Below, one piece after another: positions 16,341 through 24,490 of a stretch of 33,265 nt of DNA. The first letter of the stretch is position 1, and each line of letters starts with the position of its first letter. A program made the position numbers and the translations under genes. The stretch is from Coriobacteriia bacterium (lineage in GTDB: Bacteria; Actinomycetota; Coriobacteriia; Coriobacteriales; Atopobiaceae): contig JAUMVN010000018.1 in NCBI GenBank assembly GCA_030530145.1, positions 1 through 33,265 on the forward strand. Reading direction: 5' to 3'. The notes beneath the pieces are model-generated. The model saw nothing but the letters and a program-made list of their open reading frames with translations, did not search any database and was not told the origin of the DNA.

Positions 16341-16838
16341 ATGCAGCCGGGTGAGGAAATCGAGAGCCTCGTCAATGAGCTCGAGCAGATCGTGAGCGAG
16401 GCCAAGTCGCCCTTGACCGGCGGCGGCCAGAAGAAAATCATCGACGCGGAGCAGGTCTACGAGGTCCTGGACGACATCCGGCGCGTCTTCCCGCAGGAGT
16501 TCACCGACGCCCGCCGCATCGTCAAGGAGGAGCAGGAGACGCTCGACCGCGCCCAGCAGCAGGCTGCCTCCATCATCGCGGACGCCCAGCAGCAGGCCAT
16601 GATCCTCGCGGGCGACCAGGAGGTCGTGCGCCTCGCCCAGCAGCAGGCCGACGCCATCCGCGACCAGGCCTCCCAGTACGAGCGCGACACCCGCTACAAC
16701 GCCGAGGAGTACGCCGACACCGTGCTCGCGCACCTCGAGGAGAACCTCAAGAGCCTCACCGGCTCGGTCACCCGCGTGCGCCAGACCCTCGACGAGAACT
16801 CCGGCGCGCGCAACACCACGAACAACGTGCCCTGGTAA
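16341..16838 (+). CDS. Coiled-coil protein at the SepIVA/DivIVA-like position
   Basis: 165 residues, soluble, strongly helical. Residues about 45-160 are rich in Q, E, A and R with repeated QQQA segments (AQQQAASIIADAQQQAMILAGDQEVVRLAQQQADAIRDQA), typical of a long coiled coil; the end (SGARNTTNNVPW) is probably disordered. In mycobacteria the DivIVA-like septation factor SepIVA is encoded immediately before the DUF177 and rnc genes; this gene holds the corresponding place, between coaD and a DUF177 gene. A cell-envelope or division scaffold role is inferred from position and shape only. AAAGGAGA (16328-16335) precedes the ATG. A GCGCCGC/GCGGCGC hairpin (16293-16316) lies in the leader. Confidence 0.8.
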   Translation: MQPGEEIESLVNELEQIVSEAKSPLTGGGQKKIIDAEQVYEVLDDIRRVFPQEFTDARRIVKEEQETLDRAQQQAASIIADAQQQAMILAGDQEVVRLAQQQADAIRDQASQYERDTRYNAEEYADTVLAHLEENLKSLTGSVTRVRQTLDENSGARNTTNNVPW

Positions 16839-16859
16839 CGGATACGAGGTTTTCTCACC

Positions 16860-17417
16860 ATGCAGCCCGTTTTTTTCCAGCTTGACGAGAGGCTCGCCAA
16901 CCCCGGGGACACCCTGCCGGTCGAGGGCCACCTCGACGAGGCGAGCTATGTCCTCGGCCAGCACGAGTTCTCGCTGCCCGGCGGCATCGACTACGACCTC
17001 GCCCTCACGAACGCCGGCGAGGGGATCCTCGTCACCGGCATGATCCGCTGCCACGTGGTCGGCACCTGCGACCGCTGCTTGGAGGACGCCGAGTTCGACA
17101 TCGCCGGCGAGGTCGACGAGTACTACCTGTTCGAGGAGCCCGAGGACGAGAAGGACGACGAGTCCGACGACGACCTCGACTACGCGCTCGTCCTGCCGGA
17201 CGACACCATCGACCTCTCCGAGGCGCTCGACACCTCGCTGATCATGGAGACGCCCTTCGTCGTGCTCTGCAAGCCCGACTGCAAGGGTCTCTGCCCCGTC
17301 TGCGGCGAGAACCTCAACGAGGTGGACTGCGGGCACGCCGCGCAGGTCGAGGAATCGCGCCGCCCGGCGAGCCCCTTCGCCGCCCTGGCCGACCTGAAGC
17401 TCGACGATCAGCAGTAG
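16860..17417 (+). CDS. DUF177 / YceD-family protein
   Basis: 185 residues. Family members accompany rpmF in nearly all bacteria and are linked to 23S rRNA precursor processing or ribosome assembly. Visible features: CDRC (C70/C73) after MIRCHVVGT, an acidic stretch (about 93-106, EEPEDEKDDESDDD), and a C-terminal zinc-knuckle-like CKPDCKGLCPVCG (C137, C141, C145, C148) plus C157. GAGG in the 22-nt gap after the coiled-coil gene serves as ribosome site. It is followed by a 186-nt gap before rpmF that contains separate promoter-like boxes. Confidence 0.92.
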   Translation: MQPVFFQLDERLANPGDTLPVEGHLDEASYVLGQHEFSLPGGIDYDLALTNAGEGILVTGMIRCHVVGTCDRCLEDAEFDIAGEVDEYYLFEEPEDEKDDESDDDLDYALVLPDDTIDLSEALDTSLIMETPFVVLCKPDCKGLCPVCGENLNEVDCGHAAQVEESRRPASPFAALADLKLDDQQ

Positions 17418-17418
17418 C

Positions 17419-17472
17419 CGAGGGCGGGCCCGGCGCCGCGCCGACGGGCGCCCGGTGTCCGCCTCGCTTTTT
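17419..17472 (+). terminator. Possible terminator after the DUF177 gene
   Basis: Outer arms CGAGG(g)CGG (17419-17427) and CCGCCTCG (17459-17466) enclose very GC-rich sequence with further GGCGC/GCGCC pairing; CTTTTT follows. The one-base bulge and large inner region make it a weaker call than the other terminators. Confidence 0.4.
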
Positions 17473-17482
17473 GGAGAAATCC

Positions 17483-17517
17483 TGTATAGTGCCAAAGGCG
17501 CCGGAACATGGTATAGT
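17483..17517 (+). promoter_or_regulatory. Tandem -10-like boxes upstream of rpmF
   Basis: TATAGT occurs at 17485-17490 (preceded by TG one base too close for a canonical extended -10) and again at 17512-17517, 27 nt apart. No clear -35 is found at the right distance for either. Together with the preceding terminator-like structure they suggest rpmF has its own transcription start. Confidence 0.4.
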
Positions 17518-17603
17518 TATCGACGCTTGAAATTTGGAGATAGGCCGTCACGGCGCGCGGAAGCGCCCCGATGACGTTGGAAGAGAAGTCTGAGAGGTTC
17601 ATC

Positions 17604-17786
17604 ATGGCAGTACCCAAGCAAAAGAAGGGCCGCGGCGCCACCCACTCCCGTCGTTCGGCGAACAGCAAGCTCACCGTGGCTGCTCGTTCCGTGTGCCCGC
17701 AGTGCGGCGCTCCCAAGCTCCCGCACCACGTGTGCCCGAACTGCGGCTACTACAAGGACCGCGAGGTCGTCGTCGTCTCCGAGTAG
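17604..17786 (+). CDS. rpmF: 50S ribosomal protein L32
   Basis: 60 residues: MAVPKQKKGRGATHSRRSAN, then a zinc ribbon with C31, C34, C44 and C47 (CPQCG, CPNCG) and KDREVV at the end. The frame is open further upstream, but L32 proteins start MAVPK and GAGAGG lies 6-11 nt before ATG 17604. Strong terminator follows at 17820. Confidence 0.97.
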   Translation: MAVPKQKKGRGATHSRRSANSKLTVAARSVCPQCGAPKLPHHVCPNCGYYKDREVVVVSE

Positions 17787-17819
17787 CTCTTGAGCCTCAC
17801 AAGATAGTCGATGAGCTTT

Positions 17820-17853
17820 AAAAGGTGGCCGTCATCCGACGGTCACCTTTTTT
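17820..17853 (+). terminator. rpmF rho-independent terminator
   Basis: AAAGGTGGCCGTC (17821-17833) pairs with GACGGTCACCTTT (17838-17850) with one G-T wobble and a 4-nt loop; a run of six T ends it. Confidence 0.92.
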
Positions 17854-17899
17854 GGTGGGGGAGAGGCCCGCGCTGAGGGGCCATGCCGCCCACCTGCCG

Positions 17900-17905
17900 T
17901 ATACT
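17900..17905 (+). promoter_or_regulatory. -10-like box upstream of plsX
   Basis: TATACT, five of six consensus positions, 37 nt before the plsX start codon and after the rpmF terminator. No -35 match is seen 16-18 nt upstream, so the call rests on position and the -10 alone. Confidence 0.4.
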
Positions 17906-17941
17906 AAGAAGGTTGATGAGGACCCTCTCTTTGGAGGATGA

Positions 17942-18931
17942 ATGGTTACCGTTTGCGTTGATGTGATGGGCTCGGACAAGGAGCCCTCCGTCGTCCTGGA
18001 GGGCGTGGCCGCTGCGCTCGAGGCCGACCCCGAGCTCTCCGTGCTCGTGGCGGGCGCCCCCGGCGTCGTCGAGGCGTTCTGCTCCAAGCACGAGCGGGCC
18101 CGCGCGCTGCCCTGCACCGAGGTCATCGGCATGGCCGAGCACCCCGCCGCGGCGGTGCGCCGCAAGAAGGACGCCTCCATCGTCCGCGCCGCCGCCGCGG
18201 TCAAGGCGGGCGAGGCCGACGGGCTCTTCTCTGCTGGGTCGACGGGGGCTGTCCTCACCGCGGCCACCTTCGGCATCGGCCGTATCAAGGGCATCAAGCG
18301 CCCTGCGCTCGCCCTGCCCTTCCCGGGAAAGGGCTCCCACAAGACGGTGTTCCTCGACATGGGGGCCAACGCCGACGCCAAGCCCGACGTCATCGTGCAG
18401 TTCGCCCACATGGGTCGCGCCTACGCCAAGGTCGCCCTCGGCGTCGACGGCGCGCGGGTGGGGCTTCTTTGCAACGGCTCCGAGGAGACGAAGGGCTCCG
18501 AGACCGCCCTTGCCTACCATGAGGCCCTCGCCGCCGCCGACTGCGGCTTCGCGGGCAACGCCGAGGGCACCGACATCCTCGGCGACTCCTTCGACGTCAT
18601 CGTCACGGACGGCTTTACCGGCAACGTCGCCCTTAAGTCCATCGAGGGCACCGGCAAGTTCGTGCTCGGCCGCCTCAAGGAGGCCATGGGCGCGAGCCTG
18701 GCGAACAAGCTCGGACTCGCGCTGCTCAAGGGCGCTCTCAAGTCCATGTCCGGCGAGCTGTCCGGCCACGAGTACGGCGGCGCCATCCTCCTGGGCCTCA
18801 AGGCGCCCGTGGTCAAGGGCCACGGGGCTACGAGCGCCGAGGCCGTGAAGATGGGCGTGCTCCACTGCGCCTCGGCCGCCCGCGCCGACCTCCCCGCCAA
18901 GATCGCGCAGGCCTGCGCCGCCTCGGCGTAA
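17942..18931 (+). CDS. plsX: Phosphate acyltransferase PlsX
   Basis: 329 residues. Converts acyl-ACP and phosphate to acyl-phosphate, the acyl donor for PlsY in phosphatidic acid synthesis; a peripheral membrane enzyme in other bacteria. Family motifs: VCVDVMGSDKEP at the start, GLFSAGSTGAVLTAA near residue 95, FLDMGAN near 138, LCNGSEETKG near 175, VTDGFTGNVALKS near 221 and EYGGAILLGLKAPVVKGHG near 277. GGAGG (17933-17937) lies 4 nt before the ATG. Followed after 73 nt by acpP, whose product carries its substrate. The regulator FapR, which often precedes plsX in Bacillus, is absent. Confidence 0.96.
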   Translation: MVTVCVDVMGSDKEPSVVLEGVAAALEADPELSVLVAGAPGVVEAFCSKHERARALPCTEVIGMAEHPAAAVRRKKDASIVRAAAAVKAGEADGLFSAGSTGAVLTAATFGIGRIKGIKRPALALPFPGKGSHKTVFLDMGANADAKPDVIVQFAHMGRAYAKVALGVDGARVGLLCNGSEETKGSETALAYHEALAAADCGFAGNAEGTDILGDSFDVIVTDGFTGNVALKSIEGTGKFVLGRLKEAMGASLANKLGLALLKGALKSMSGELSGHEYGGAILLGLKAPVVKGHGATSAEAVKMGVLHCASAARADLPAKIAQACAASA

Positions 18932-19004
18932 CGGGTAATATCTAATCCGCCCCTGTTCAAGAACCGCGAGCGCGGGCAGCGCGCCCGCCGTAAGGAGGAC
19001 CCTA

Positions 19005-19244
19005 ATGGATCGCAAGGAGATTCTTTCCAAGGTCATCGAGATCGTCAACGACACGCTCGACATCGACGAGGACGTCGAGCTCTCCGAGGACACCAACCTC
19101 AAGGACCTCGGCGCCGACTCCTTCGACCTGCTCGAGCTCGTGACCGCCCTCGAGGACGAGTTCGAGACCACCATGGACGACGAGGCGGTCGAGAAGATCG
19201 CCACCGTCGGTCAGGTCGTCGACGCCATCGAGAGCGCCCAGTAG
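19005..19244 (+). CDS. acpP: Acyl carrier protein
   Basis: 79 residues, acidic, four-helix. The phosphopantetheine attachment Ser is S39 in GADSFDLLEL. It carries growing acyl chains in fatty acid synthesis and feeds PlsX. A TAAGGAGGA ribosome site precedes the ATG, with a GCGGGC/GCCCGC hairpin (18972-18988) just upstream of it. The fabD and fabG genes that separate plsX and acpP in Bacillus are missing, giving the direct order plsX-acpP-rnc. Confidence 0.96.
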   Translation: MDRKEILSKVIEIVNDTLDIDEDVELSEDTNLKDLGADSFDLLELVTALEDEFETTMDDEAVEKIATVGQVVDAIESAQ

Positions 19245-19262
19245 GCAAGAAGGGCACGTCTT

Positions 19263-19991
19263 TTGAAGATGCACAAGCGCCTCGAGGCCGCGGAAGCCGT
19301 CTGCGGCCACGAGTTCACGGACAAAACGCTCCTGGAGCGCGCCCTCACGCACCCGTCCGCCGTCGAGGGCGCCCGCACGAAGCTCTCCTACGAGCGCCTC
19401 GAGTTCCTCGGCGACTCGGTGCTCGGCGCCATCGTGGCGACCGACCTCTATGAGCGCTACCCGTCCATGAACGAGGGCGAGCTCTCTCAGCTCAAGATAG
19501 CGCTCGTCTCGGGCAAGATGCTCTCCATGGTGTGCGAGGGGCTCGGGGTCTCGGAGCTCATCGTGATGGGCGAGTCCGAGAAGGGCACCGGCGCGCGCGG
19601 CATGCACTCGGCGCTCGAGAACGTCTACGAGTCGCTCGTGGGGGCGCTCTACCTGGACGCCGGCTACGAGGCCACCCACGACTTCGTCGCGCGGACACTC
19701 GGCCCGCACGTCTCGCCCGACCTCGCGAAGAAGCCCATCAGCGCCAAGTCGCGCCTGCAGGAGGTCACGCAGCGCGACATGCGCTGCGGCCCCGAGTACA
19801 AGCTCGTCGGCGAGGAGGGGCCCGCCCACACGCCGACCTTCACCTCGGTCGCCATGGTCGAGGGGCGCCGGATCGGCCGCGGCAAGGGCCCCTCCAAGAA
19901 GGCCTCCGAGAGCGCTGCCGCCGCGGACGCGCTCGTGAACCTCGGGTACGCCCAGGAGGGCGACTTCGAGCACGAGGGGTTCACCAACTAG
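19263..19991 (+). CDS. rnc: Ribonuclease III
   Basis: 242 residues. Cleaves double-stranded RNA, including rRNA precursors. The catalytic domain shows ERLEFLGDSVLG (44-55, with metal ligands E47 and D51) and ENVYESLVGALYLDAGY (E119 onward; E123 is the second catalytic acid). The dsRNA-binding domain spans about 160-235 (KSRLQEVTQ, YKLVGEEGP, GKGPSKKASESAAAADAL). A TTG start at 19263 is preferred over ATG 19269 because AAGGG lies about 8 nt upstream of TTG. It follows acpP by 18 nt. Confidence 0.95.
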   Translation: MKMHKRLEAAEAVCGHEFTDKTLLERALTHPSAVEGARTKLSYERLEFLGDSVLGAIVATDLYERYPSMNEGELSQLKIALVSGKMLSMVCEGLGVSELIVMGESEKGTGARGMHSALENVYESLVGALYLDAGYEATHDFVARTLGPHVSPDLAKKPISAKSRLQEVTQRDMRCGPEYKLVGEEGPAHTPTFTSVAMVEGRRIGRGKGPSKKASESAAAADALVNLGYAQEGDFEHEGFTN

Positions 19992-20042
19992 GTTTTCTCA
20001 TCGCCGCGCACGCCGGCCAGGCCCGCGCAGAAAGGCACTCGC

Positions 20043-23000
20043 TTGTATCTGAAGTCGCTCACGCTCAAGGGTTTCAAGTCCTTCGCGGACAAGACCCAGA
20101 TGGTCTTCGACCCCGGCCTCAACGTGGTCGTGGGCCCGAACGGCTCGGGCAAGTCGAACGTCTCCGACGCCATCCTGTGGGTTCTCGGCGAGCAGAGCGC
20201 GAAGATGCTGCGCGGCCAGGCCATGGAGGACGTGATCTTCTCGGGCTCCTCGGCCCGCGGCGCCGTCGGCCTCGCCGAGGTCACGCTCGTGCTCGACAAC
20301 TCCGACCACATGCTGCCCATCGACTTCTCCGAGGTCGCCGTCACGCGCAGGATGTACCGCTCCGGCGAGTCGGAGTACCTCATCAACAACGCCCCTTCTC
20401 GCCTGCGCGACGTCCAGGACATCCTGCACGACTCGGGCCTGGGCAAGGACACGCACTCCATCATCAGCCAGGGCAAGCTCGACTCCGTCCTCTCGAGCCG
20501 TCCCGAGGAGCGGCGCAGCCTCATCGAGGAGGCGGCCGACATCTCCAAGCACCGCCGGCGCAAGGAGCGCTCCATGCGCAAGCTCGCGAGCATGGACGAG
20601 AACCTCGCGCGCGCCAAGGTCGTCTCGCGCGAGATCGCGCGCCAGCTGAAGCCGCTCGAGCGACAGGTGGACAAGGCCAAGCGCGCCCACGACCTGGGCG
20701 ATAGGCTCCAGGAGCTCACCGTGCAGCTGGCCGTCGACGACCTGCGCCGCCTGCAGGAGGACTACAACCGCCTCGCCGCACGCGGCAAGGAGGCGGAGGC
20801 CGCCGTCGAGCTCGCCCAGTACCGCAGCGACGAGAAGAACGCCGAGCTCGAGAAGCTCCAGAGCCTGCTCGAGCAGAAGGGCCTCTTCGTCGGCGACCTC
20901 GGCGAGCAGCGCCGCCGCATGCAGGACATCCTCGGCCGCATGGACTCCGACATGCGCCTGCTCGAGGAGAAGGGCAAGAACATGGTGTCGCGCCTCTCAG
21001 AGATGCGCACCCAGCTCGCCACCATGGGCAAGCAGCGCGGCGAGGCCGCGGCCGAGCACGAGCGGCTGGCCGGCGAGCTCTCCGACCTTGGGGTCCGCGA
21101 GCGCGACCTCAAGCGCAGCGTCGAGGAGCTGCAGAAGGCCTCGCACGAGGCGGTTCGCGCGCGCAAGGACCTCGAGGCGGAGGTCAACCGCCTCTCGGCC
21201 GCCGAGCGCTCCGCCCGCTCCGACGCCGACCGCGAGACCCTCGCCTACGCGAAGCTCGAGGACAGGATCGGCAACTCCGAGGTCGAGGACGAGATGTTCG
21301 CCGATCGCCTGGCGCAGCTCGCCGAGACCATCGCCACCTCGGAGGAGGCCATGGCCGAGCGCGCCGAGCGCGAGGGACGCCTCAAGGAGGAGCTCGCCGA
21401 GGCGCGCTCCGAGCTCTCGTCGCTCGCCGACCTCATCAACGCGAAGAACAACGAGCTCCAGGCGGCGCGCAAGGCAGAGAAGGACGCACGCGCGGCGCTC
21501 TCGTCGGCGGAGGCGACCCTCCAGGCGCTGCGCTCCGTCGACTCCCAGGTGGAGAAGGCGAGCCCGCTCGTGGCGGCGCTCGCGTCGGGCGAGGCCGCGA
21601 AGGGGCGCGTCGAGTGCCGCCTGGCCGACCTTATCGACGCCGAGCCGGAGGTCGAGGGCATCGTCGAGCGCTTCCTCGGCGACGACCTCGGCGCGCTCGT
21701 CGTGGCGACGGCTGAGGACGCCGCCGCCGTGGCGCAGGAAGGCGCGGGGCTCGCGGGGACGCAGGGCGTCGCCGCCGTCGTCGCCAAGGCGGCCGTCCGC
21801 GCGCACGCCGCCGCGTCCGGAGCGCCGGGCACGCCGCTGGTGTCGAGGCTGCGCGTGGCCGACGAGGCCCGCGCCCTCCTGGAGGCGCTCCTGGGCGACG
21901 TGAGGCTCGTCGACACGGCCGCCGACGCCGTCATGGCCCACGAAGAGGCCCCCGCCTTCACGTACGTGGCCGCGGACGGCGCGACCGTGCTGCCCGACGG
22001 GCGCGTCCATGTGGGAAGCGTGGCCTCGAGCGAGTCGGGCGCCCTCGAGCGCAAGCGGCGCATCCGCGCGCTCGAGAAGGAGCGCCCGGAGCTTGCCGAC
22101 GCGCTCGCCGCGGCGGGGGAGGCCGTCTCGGCGCTCGAGCTCGAGCTCGCGGAGACGCGCGACTCGCACGCGCTCTCCAAGGGAGAGGCCGCGCGCCTGC
22201 AGGCGGAGCTGAGCTCGGCCGCCTCCGAGCGCGGCCGGCTCGAGAGCCAGCACGCCAACGCCCTCTCGGAGCGGGCCCAGGTCACCAAGCGCCGCGAGTC
22301 CGCCCAGGAGAAGGCGGCCGGGGCCCGACGGGACATCGAGGAGCACCGCGCCGCCGCCAAGGAGGCGGGGGCGCTCGCGGACTCTCTCGCCGAGGAGCTC
22401 GCCGAGAGGTGCGCCGCGCTCGAGGACGCGACCCGCGATTCCGGCCGCGCCAACCGCGAGCTCTCCGACGCGCGGCTCGAGCTCGCCATGGCCACCGAGC
22501 GCAGGAGCAACGCGGCCTCCCGTGAGCGCGAGTGCGCGCGCCGGGTCGAGGACCTCGACCGGCGGATAAAGACGACCGAGGAGAGCTCGCGCGCCCTCGA
22601 CGTGGTGCGCCTGCGCGTGGACCCGCTGCACGACCGTTACGAGGCCGTCCACGGCCGCGCCCTCGAGTGGGCCGCGCGCCTCAAGGACCGCGCGTCTCTC
22701 GCTGAGGCGGACTCCGACTCGCTCAAGCGCACCATCGGCGACGCCAAGGAGGCCGTGTCCGCCGCCGCGGCCGAGCTCGAGCGCGCGAAGGCGTCGGTCA
22801 ACGAGGTCAAGGTCGACATGGGCCGCCTCGAGGTGCAGGTCGAGGGGGCGATCAACGCCATCACCGCGACGGGGGCCGTGCTCGACGAGGCCCTGCGCGT
22901 GAGCGCTCCCGATGACCGCGACGCGGCCGAGCGCGAGGTCGCCTCCCTGAAGGCGCAGATCGAGGGAATCGGGCCGGTCAACGAGGTCGCGATGGACGAG

Positions 23001-23588
23001 TACCTTCGCCTCAAGGAGCGGGCCGACTACATCGGCGAGCAGGTGGCGGACCTCGAGAGCGCGCGGGGCTCCCTGAGGAAGATCAACGCGGCCATCGACC
23101 GGAAGATGAAGAGCCAGTTCCTCATCGTCTTCGACAAGGTCAACCAGAACTTCTCCGAGATCTTCTCGCTGCTGTTCCCCGGCGGGCAGGCGCACATCGA
23201 GATGACGGACCCCGAGAACCTCTCGGAGACCGGCATCGAGGTCGCGGCGCAGCCCCGCGGCAAGCGCCTGACGAAGATGACGCTCATGAGCGGCGGCGAG
23301 AAGTCCCTGACCGCGCTGGCGCTCCTCTTCGCCGTGTACAAGGTGCGCACGGTCCCGTTCTACGTGTTCGACGAGGTCGAGGCCGCGCTCGACGACTCGA
23401 ACCTCTCCAAGCTCCTCGACGCGATCGAGGCGCTCAAGGAATCGACCCAGCTCATCGTGATCTCGCACCAGCGGCGCACGATGGAACAGGCCGACGTCCT
23501 CTACGGCGTGAGCATGCAGGCCGACGGCGTGAGCCGCGTGGTCTCGCAGCGGCTCGACAAGACAACCGGAAAGGTGGTTGATGCATAG
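20043..23588 (+). CDS. smc: Chromosome partition protein SMC
   Basis: 1181-residue condensin ATPase that, with ScpA/ScpB, organises and helps segregate the chromosome. Order: N-terminal ATPase half (YLKSLTLKGFKSFADKT, Walker A GPNGSGKSN at 31-39), a coiled coil (about 165-500), the hinge (about 505-670, Gly/Ala-rich), the return coiled coil to about 1020, then signature SGGEK (1083-1087) and Walker B FYVFDEVEAALD (D1110, E1111). Length is typical. The start is TTG with AGAAAGG upstream, the second consecutive TTG start in this operon. The stop TAG shares its last base with the ftsY GTG. Confidence 0.97.
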   Translation: MYLKSLTLKGFKSFADKTQMVFDPGLNVVVGPNGSGKSNVSDAILWVLGEQSAKMLRGQAMEDVIFSGSSARGAVGLAEVTLVLDNSDHMLPIDFSEVAVTRRMYRSGESEYLINNAPSRLRDVQDILHDSGLGKDTHSIISQGKLDSVLSSRPEERRSLIEEAADISKHRRRKERSMRKLASMDENLARAKVVSREIARQLKPLERQVDKAKRAHDLGDRLQELTVQLAVDDLRRLQEDYNRLAARGKEAEAAVELAQYRSDEKNAELEKLQSLLEQKGLFVGDLGEQRRRMQDILGRMDSDMRLLEEKGKNMVSRLSEMRTQLATMGKQRGEAAAEHERLAGELSDLGVRERDLKRSVEELQKASHEAVRARKDLEAEVNRLSAAERSARSDADRETLAYAKLEDRIGNSEVEDEMFADRLAQLAETIATSEEAMAERAEREGRLKEELAEARSELSSLADLINAKNNELQAARKAEKDARAALSSAEATLQALRSVDSQVEKASPLVAALASGEAAKGRVECRLADLIDAEPEVEGIVERFLGDDLGALVVATAEDAAAVAQEGAGLAGTQGVAAVVAKAAVRAHAAASGAPGTPLVSRLRVADEARALLEALLGDVRLVDTAADAVMAHEEAPAFTYVAADGATVLPDGRVHVGSVASSESGALERKRRIRALEKERPELADALAAAGEAVSALELELAETRDSHALSKGEAARLQAELSSAASERGRLESQHANALSERAQVTKRRESAQEKAAGARRDIEEHRAAAKEAGALADSLAEELAERCAALEDATRDSGRANRELSDARLELAMATERRSNAASRERECARRVEDLDRRIKTTEESSRALDVVRLRVDPLHDRYEAVHGRALEWAARLKDRASLAEADSDSLKRTIGDAKEAVSAAAAELERAKASVNEVKVDMGRLEVQVEGAINAITATGAVLDEALRVSAPDDRDAAEREVASLKAQIEGIGPVNEVAMDEYLRLKERADYIGEQVADLESARGSLRKINAAIDRKMKSQFLIVFDKVNQNFSEIFSLLFPGGQAHIEMTDPENLSETGIEVAAQPRGKRLTKMTLMSGGEKSLTALALLFAVYKVRTVPFYVFDEVEAALDDSNLSKLLDAIEALKESTQLIVISHQRRTMEQADVLYGVSMQADGVSRVVSQRLDKTTGKVVDA

Positions 23589-24487
23589 TGGGCTTCCTCG
23601 ACAGCCTGAAACGAGGCCTTGAGCGTTCGCGCGAGGCCATCAACGAGGTCTTCTACATGGGCGGCGAGGTCGACGAGGACTTCTGGGAGGACCTCGAGGA
23701 CCGCCTCGTCATGGGCGACATGGGCGGCGAGGTCGCCATGCGCGTGACCGACGACCTGCGCGACCTCGCGGCGAAGAAGAACCTGACGCGCGCCGACCAG
23801 CTCAGGGGCGCGCTCGCAGAGCGCCTGGCCGCCGAGTTCACCGCGGCCCCGCGCGATCCCTTCGAGGACTGCCCCTCCTGCGTGCTCTTCGTCGGCATCA
23901 ACGGCGCGGGAAAGACGACCACGGTGGGCAAGCTCGCCGGCCGCGCCCGCGGCGAGGGCAGGTCGGTCGTCATCGGCGGCGCGGACACCTTCCGCGCGGC
24001 GGCCATCGAGCAGCTCCAGGTCTGGGGCGAGCGCGCCGGCGTCGACGTGATCACGCGCGAGCGCGGCGCCGACCCCGCGAGCGTCTGCTTCGACGTCGTG
24101 GAGGAAGCCGAGAAGCGCGGCTGCGACCTCACGCTCATCGACACGGCGGGCCGCCTGCACACCTCCGCCGACCTCATGCGCGAGCTCGCCAAGGTCGTGA
24201 ACGTCACGCGCAAGCGCTCGGCGGCGCCCGTGAGCGTGGTGCTCGTGGTCGACGCGACCACGGGCCAGAACGGCCTCAACCAGGCCAAGGAGTTCAATGA
24301 CGCCCTCGAGCTCGACGGCCTCATCGTGACCAAGCTCGACGGCACGGCCAAGGGCGGCATCGCCCTGGCCATCTCCAGCCAGCTCAAGCTCCCCATCTAC
24401 CGCATCGGCGTGGGGGAGTCCATCGACGACCTCCAATCCTTCGACGCGCTCGACTTCTGCCGCGCGCTCGTGGGCGAAGGGATGTAA
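23588..24487 (+). CDS. ftsY: Signal recognition particle receptor FtsY
   Basis: 299 residues. GTPase at the membrane that docks SRP-ribosome complexes for co-translational insertion. The NG core is present: GINGAGKTT (103-111), DTFRAAAIEQLQ, DTAGRLHTS, TKLDGTAKGG, and IGVGE at the end. The acidic A domain of E. coli FtsY is missing; residues 1-20 form a short amphipathic helix (GFLDSLKRGLERSREAINE) that could serve membrane binding. Start is GTG at 23588, overlapping the smc stop by one base; ffh starts 4 nt after its stop, so receptor and particle GTPase are co-expressed. Confidence 0.96.
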   Translation: MGFLDSLKRGLERSREAINEVFYMGGEVDEDFWEDLEDRLVMGDMGGEVAMRVTDDLRDLAAKKNLTRADQLRGALAERLAAEFTAAPRDPFEDCPSCVLFVGINGAGKTTTVGKLAGRARGEGRSVVIGGADTFRAAAIEQLQVWGERAGVDVITRERGADPASVCFDVVEEAEKRGCDLTLIDTAGRLHTSADLMRELAKVVNVTRKRSAAPVSVVLVVDATTGQNGLNQAKEFNDALELDGLIVTKLDGTAKGGIALAISSQLKLPIYRIGVGESIDDLQSFDALDFCRALVGEGM

Positions 24488-24490
24488 CCC

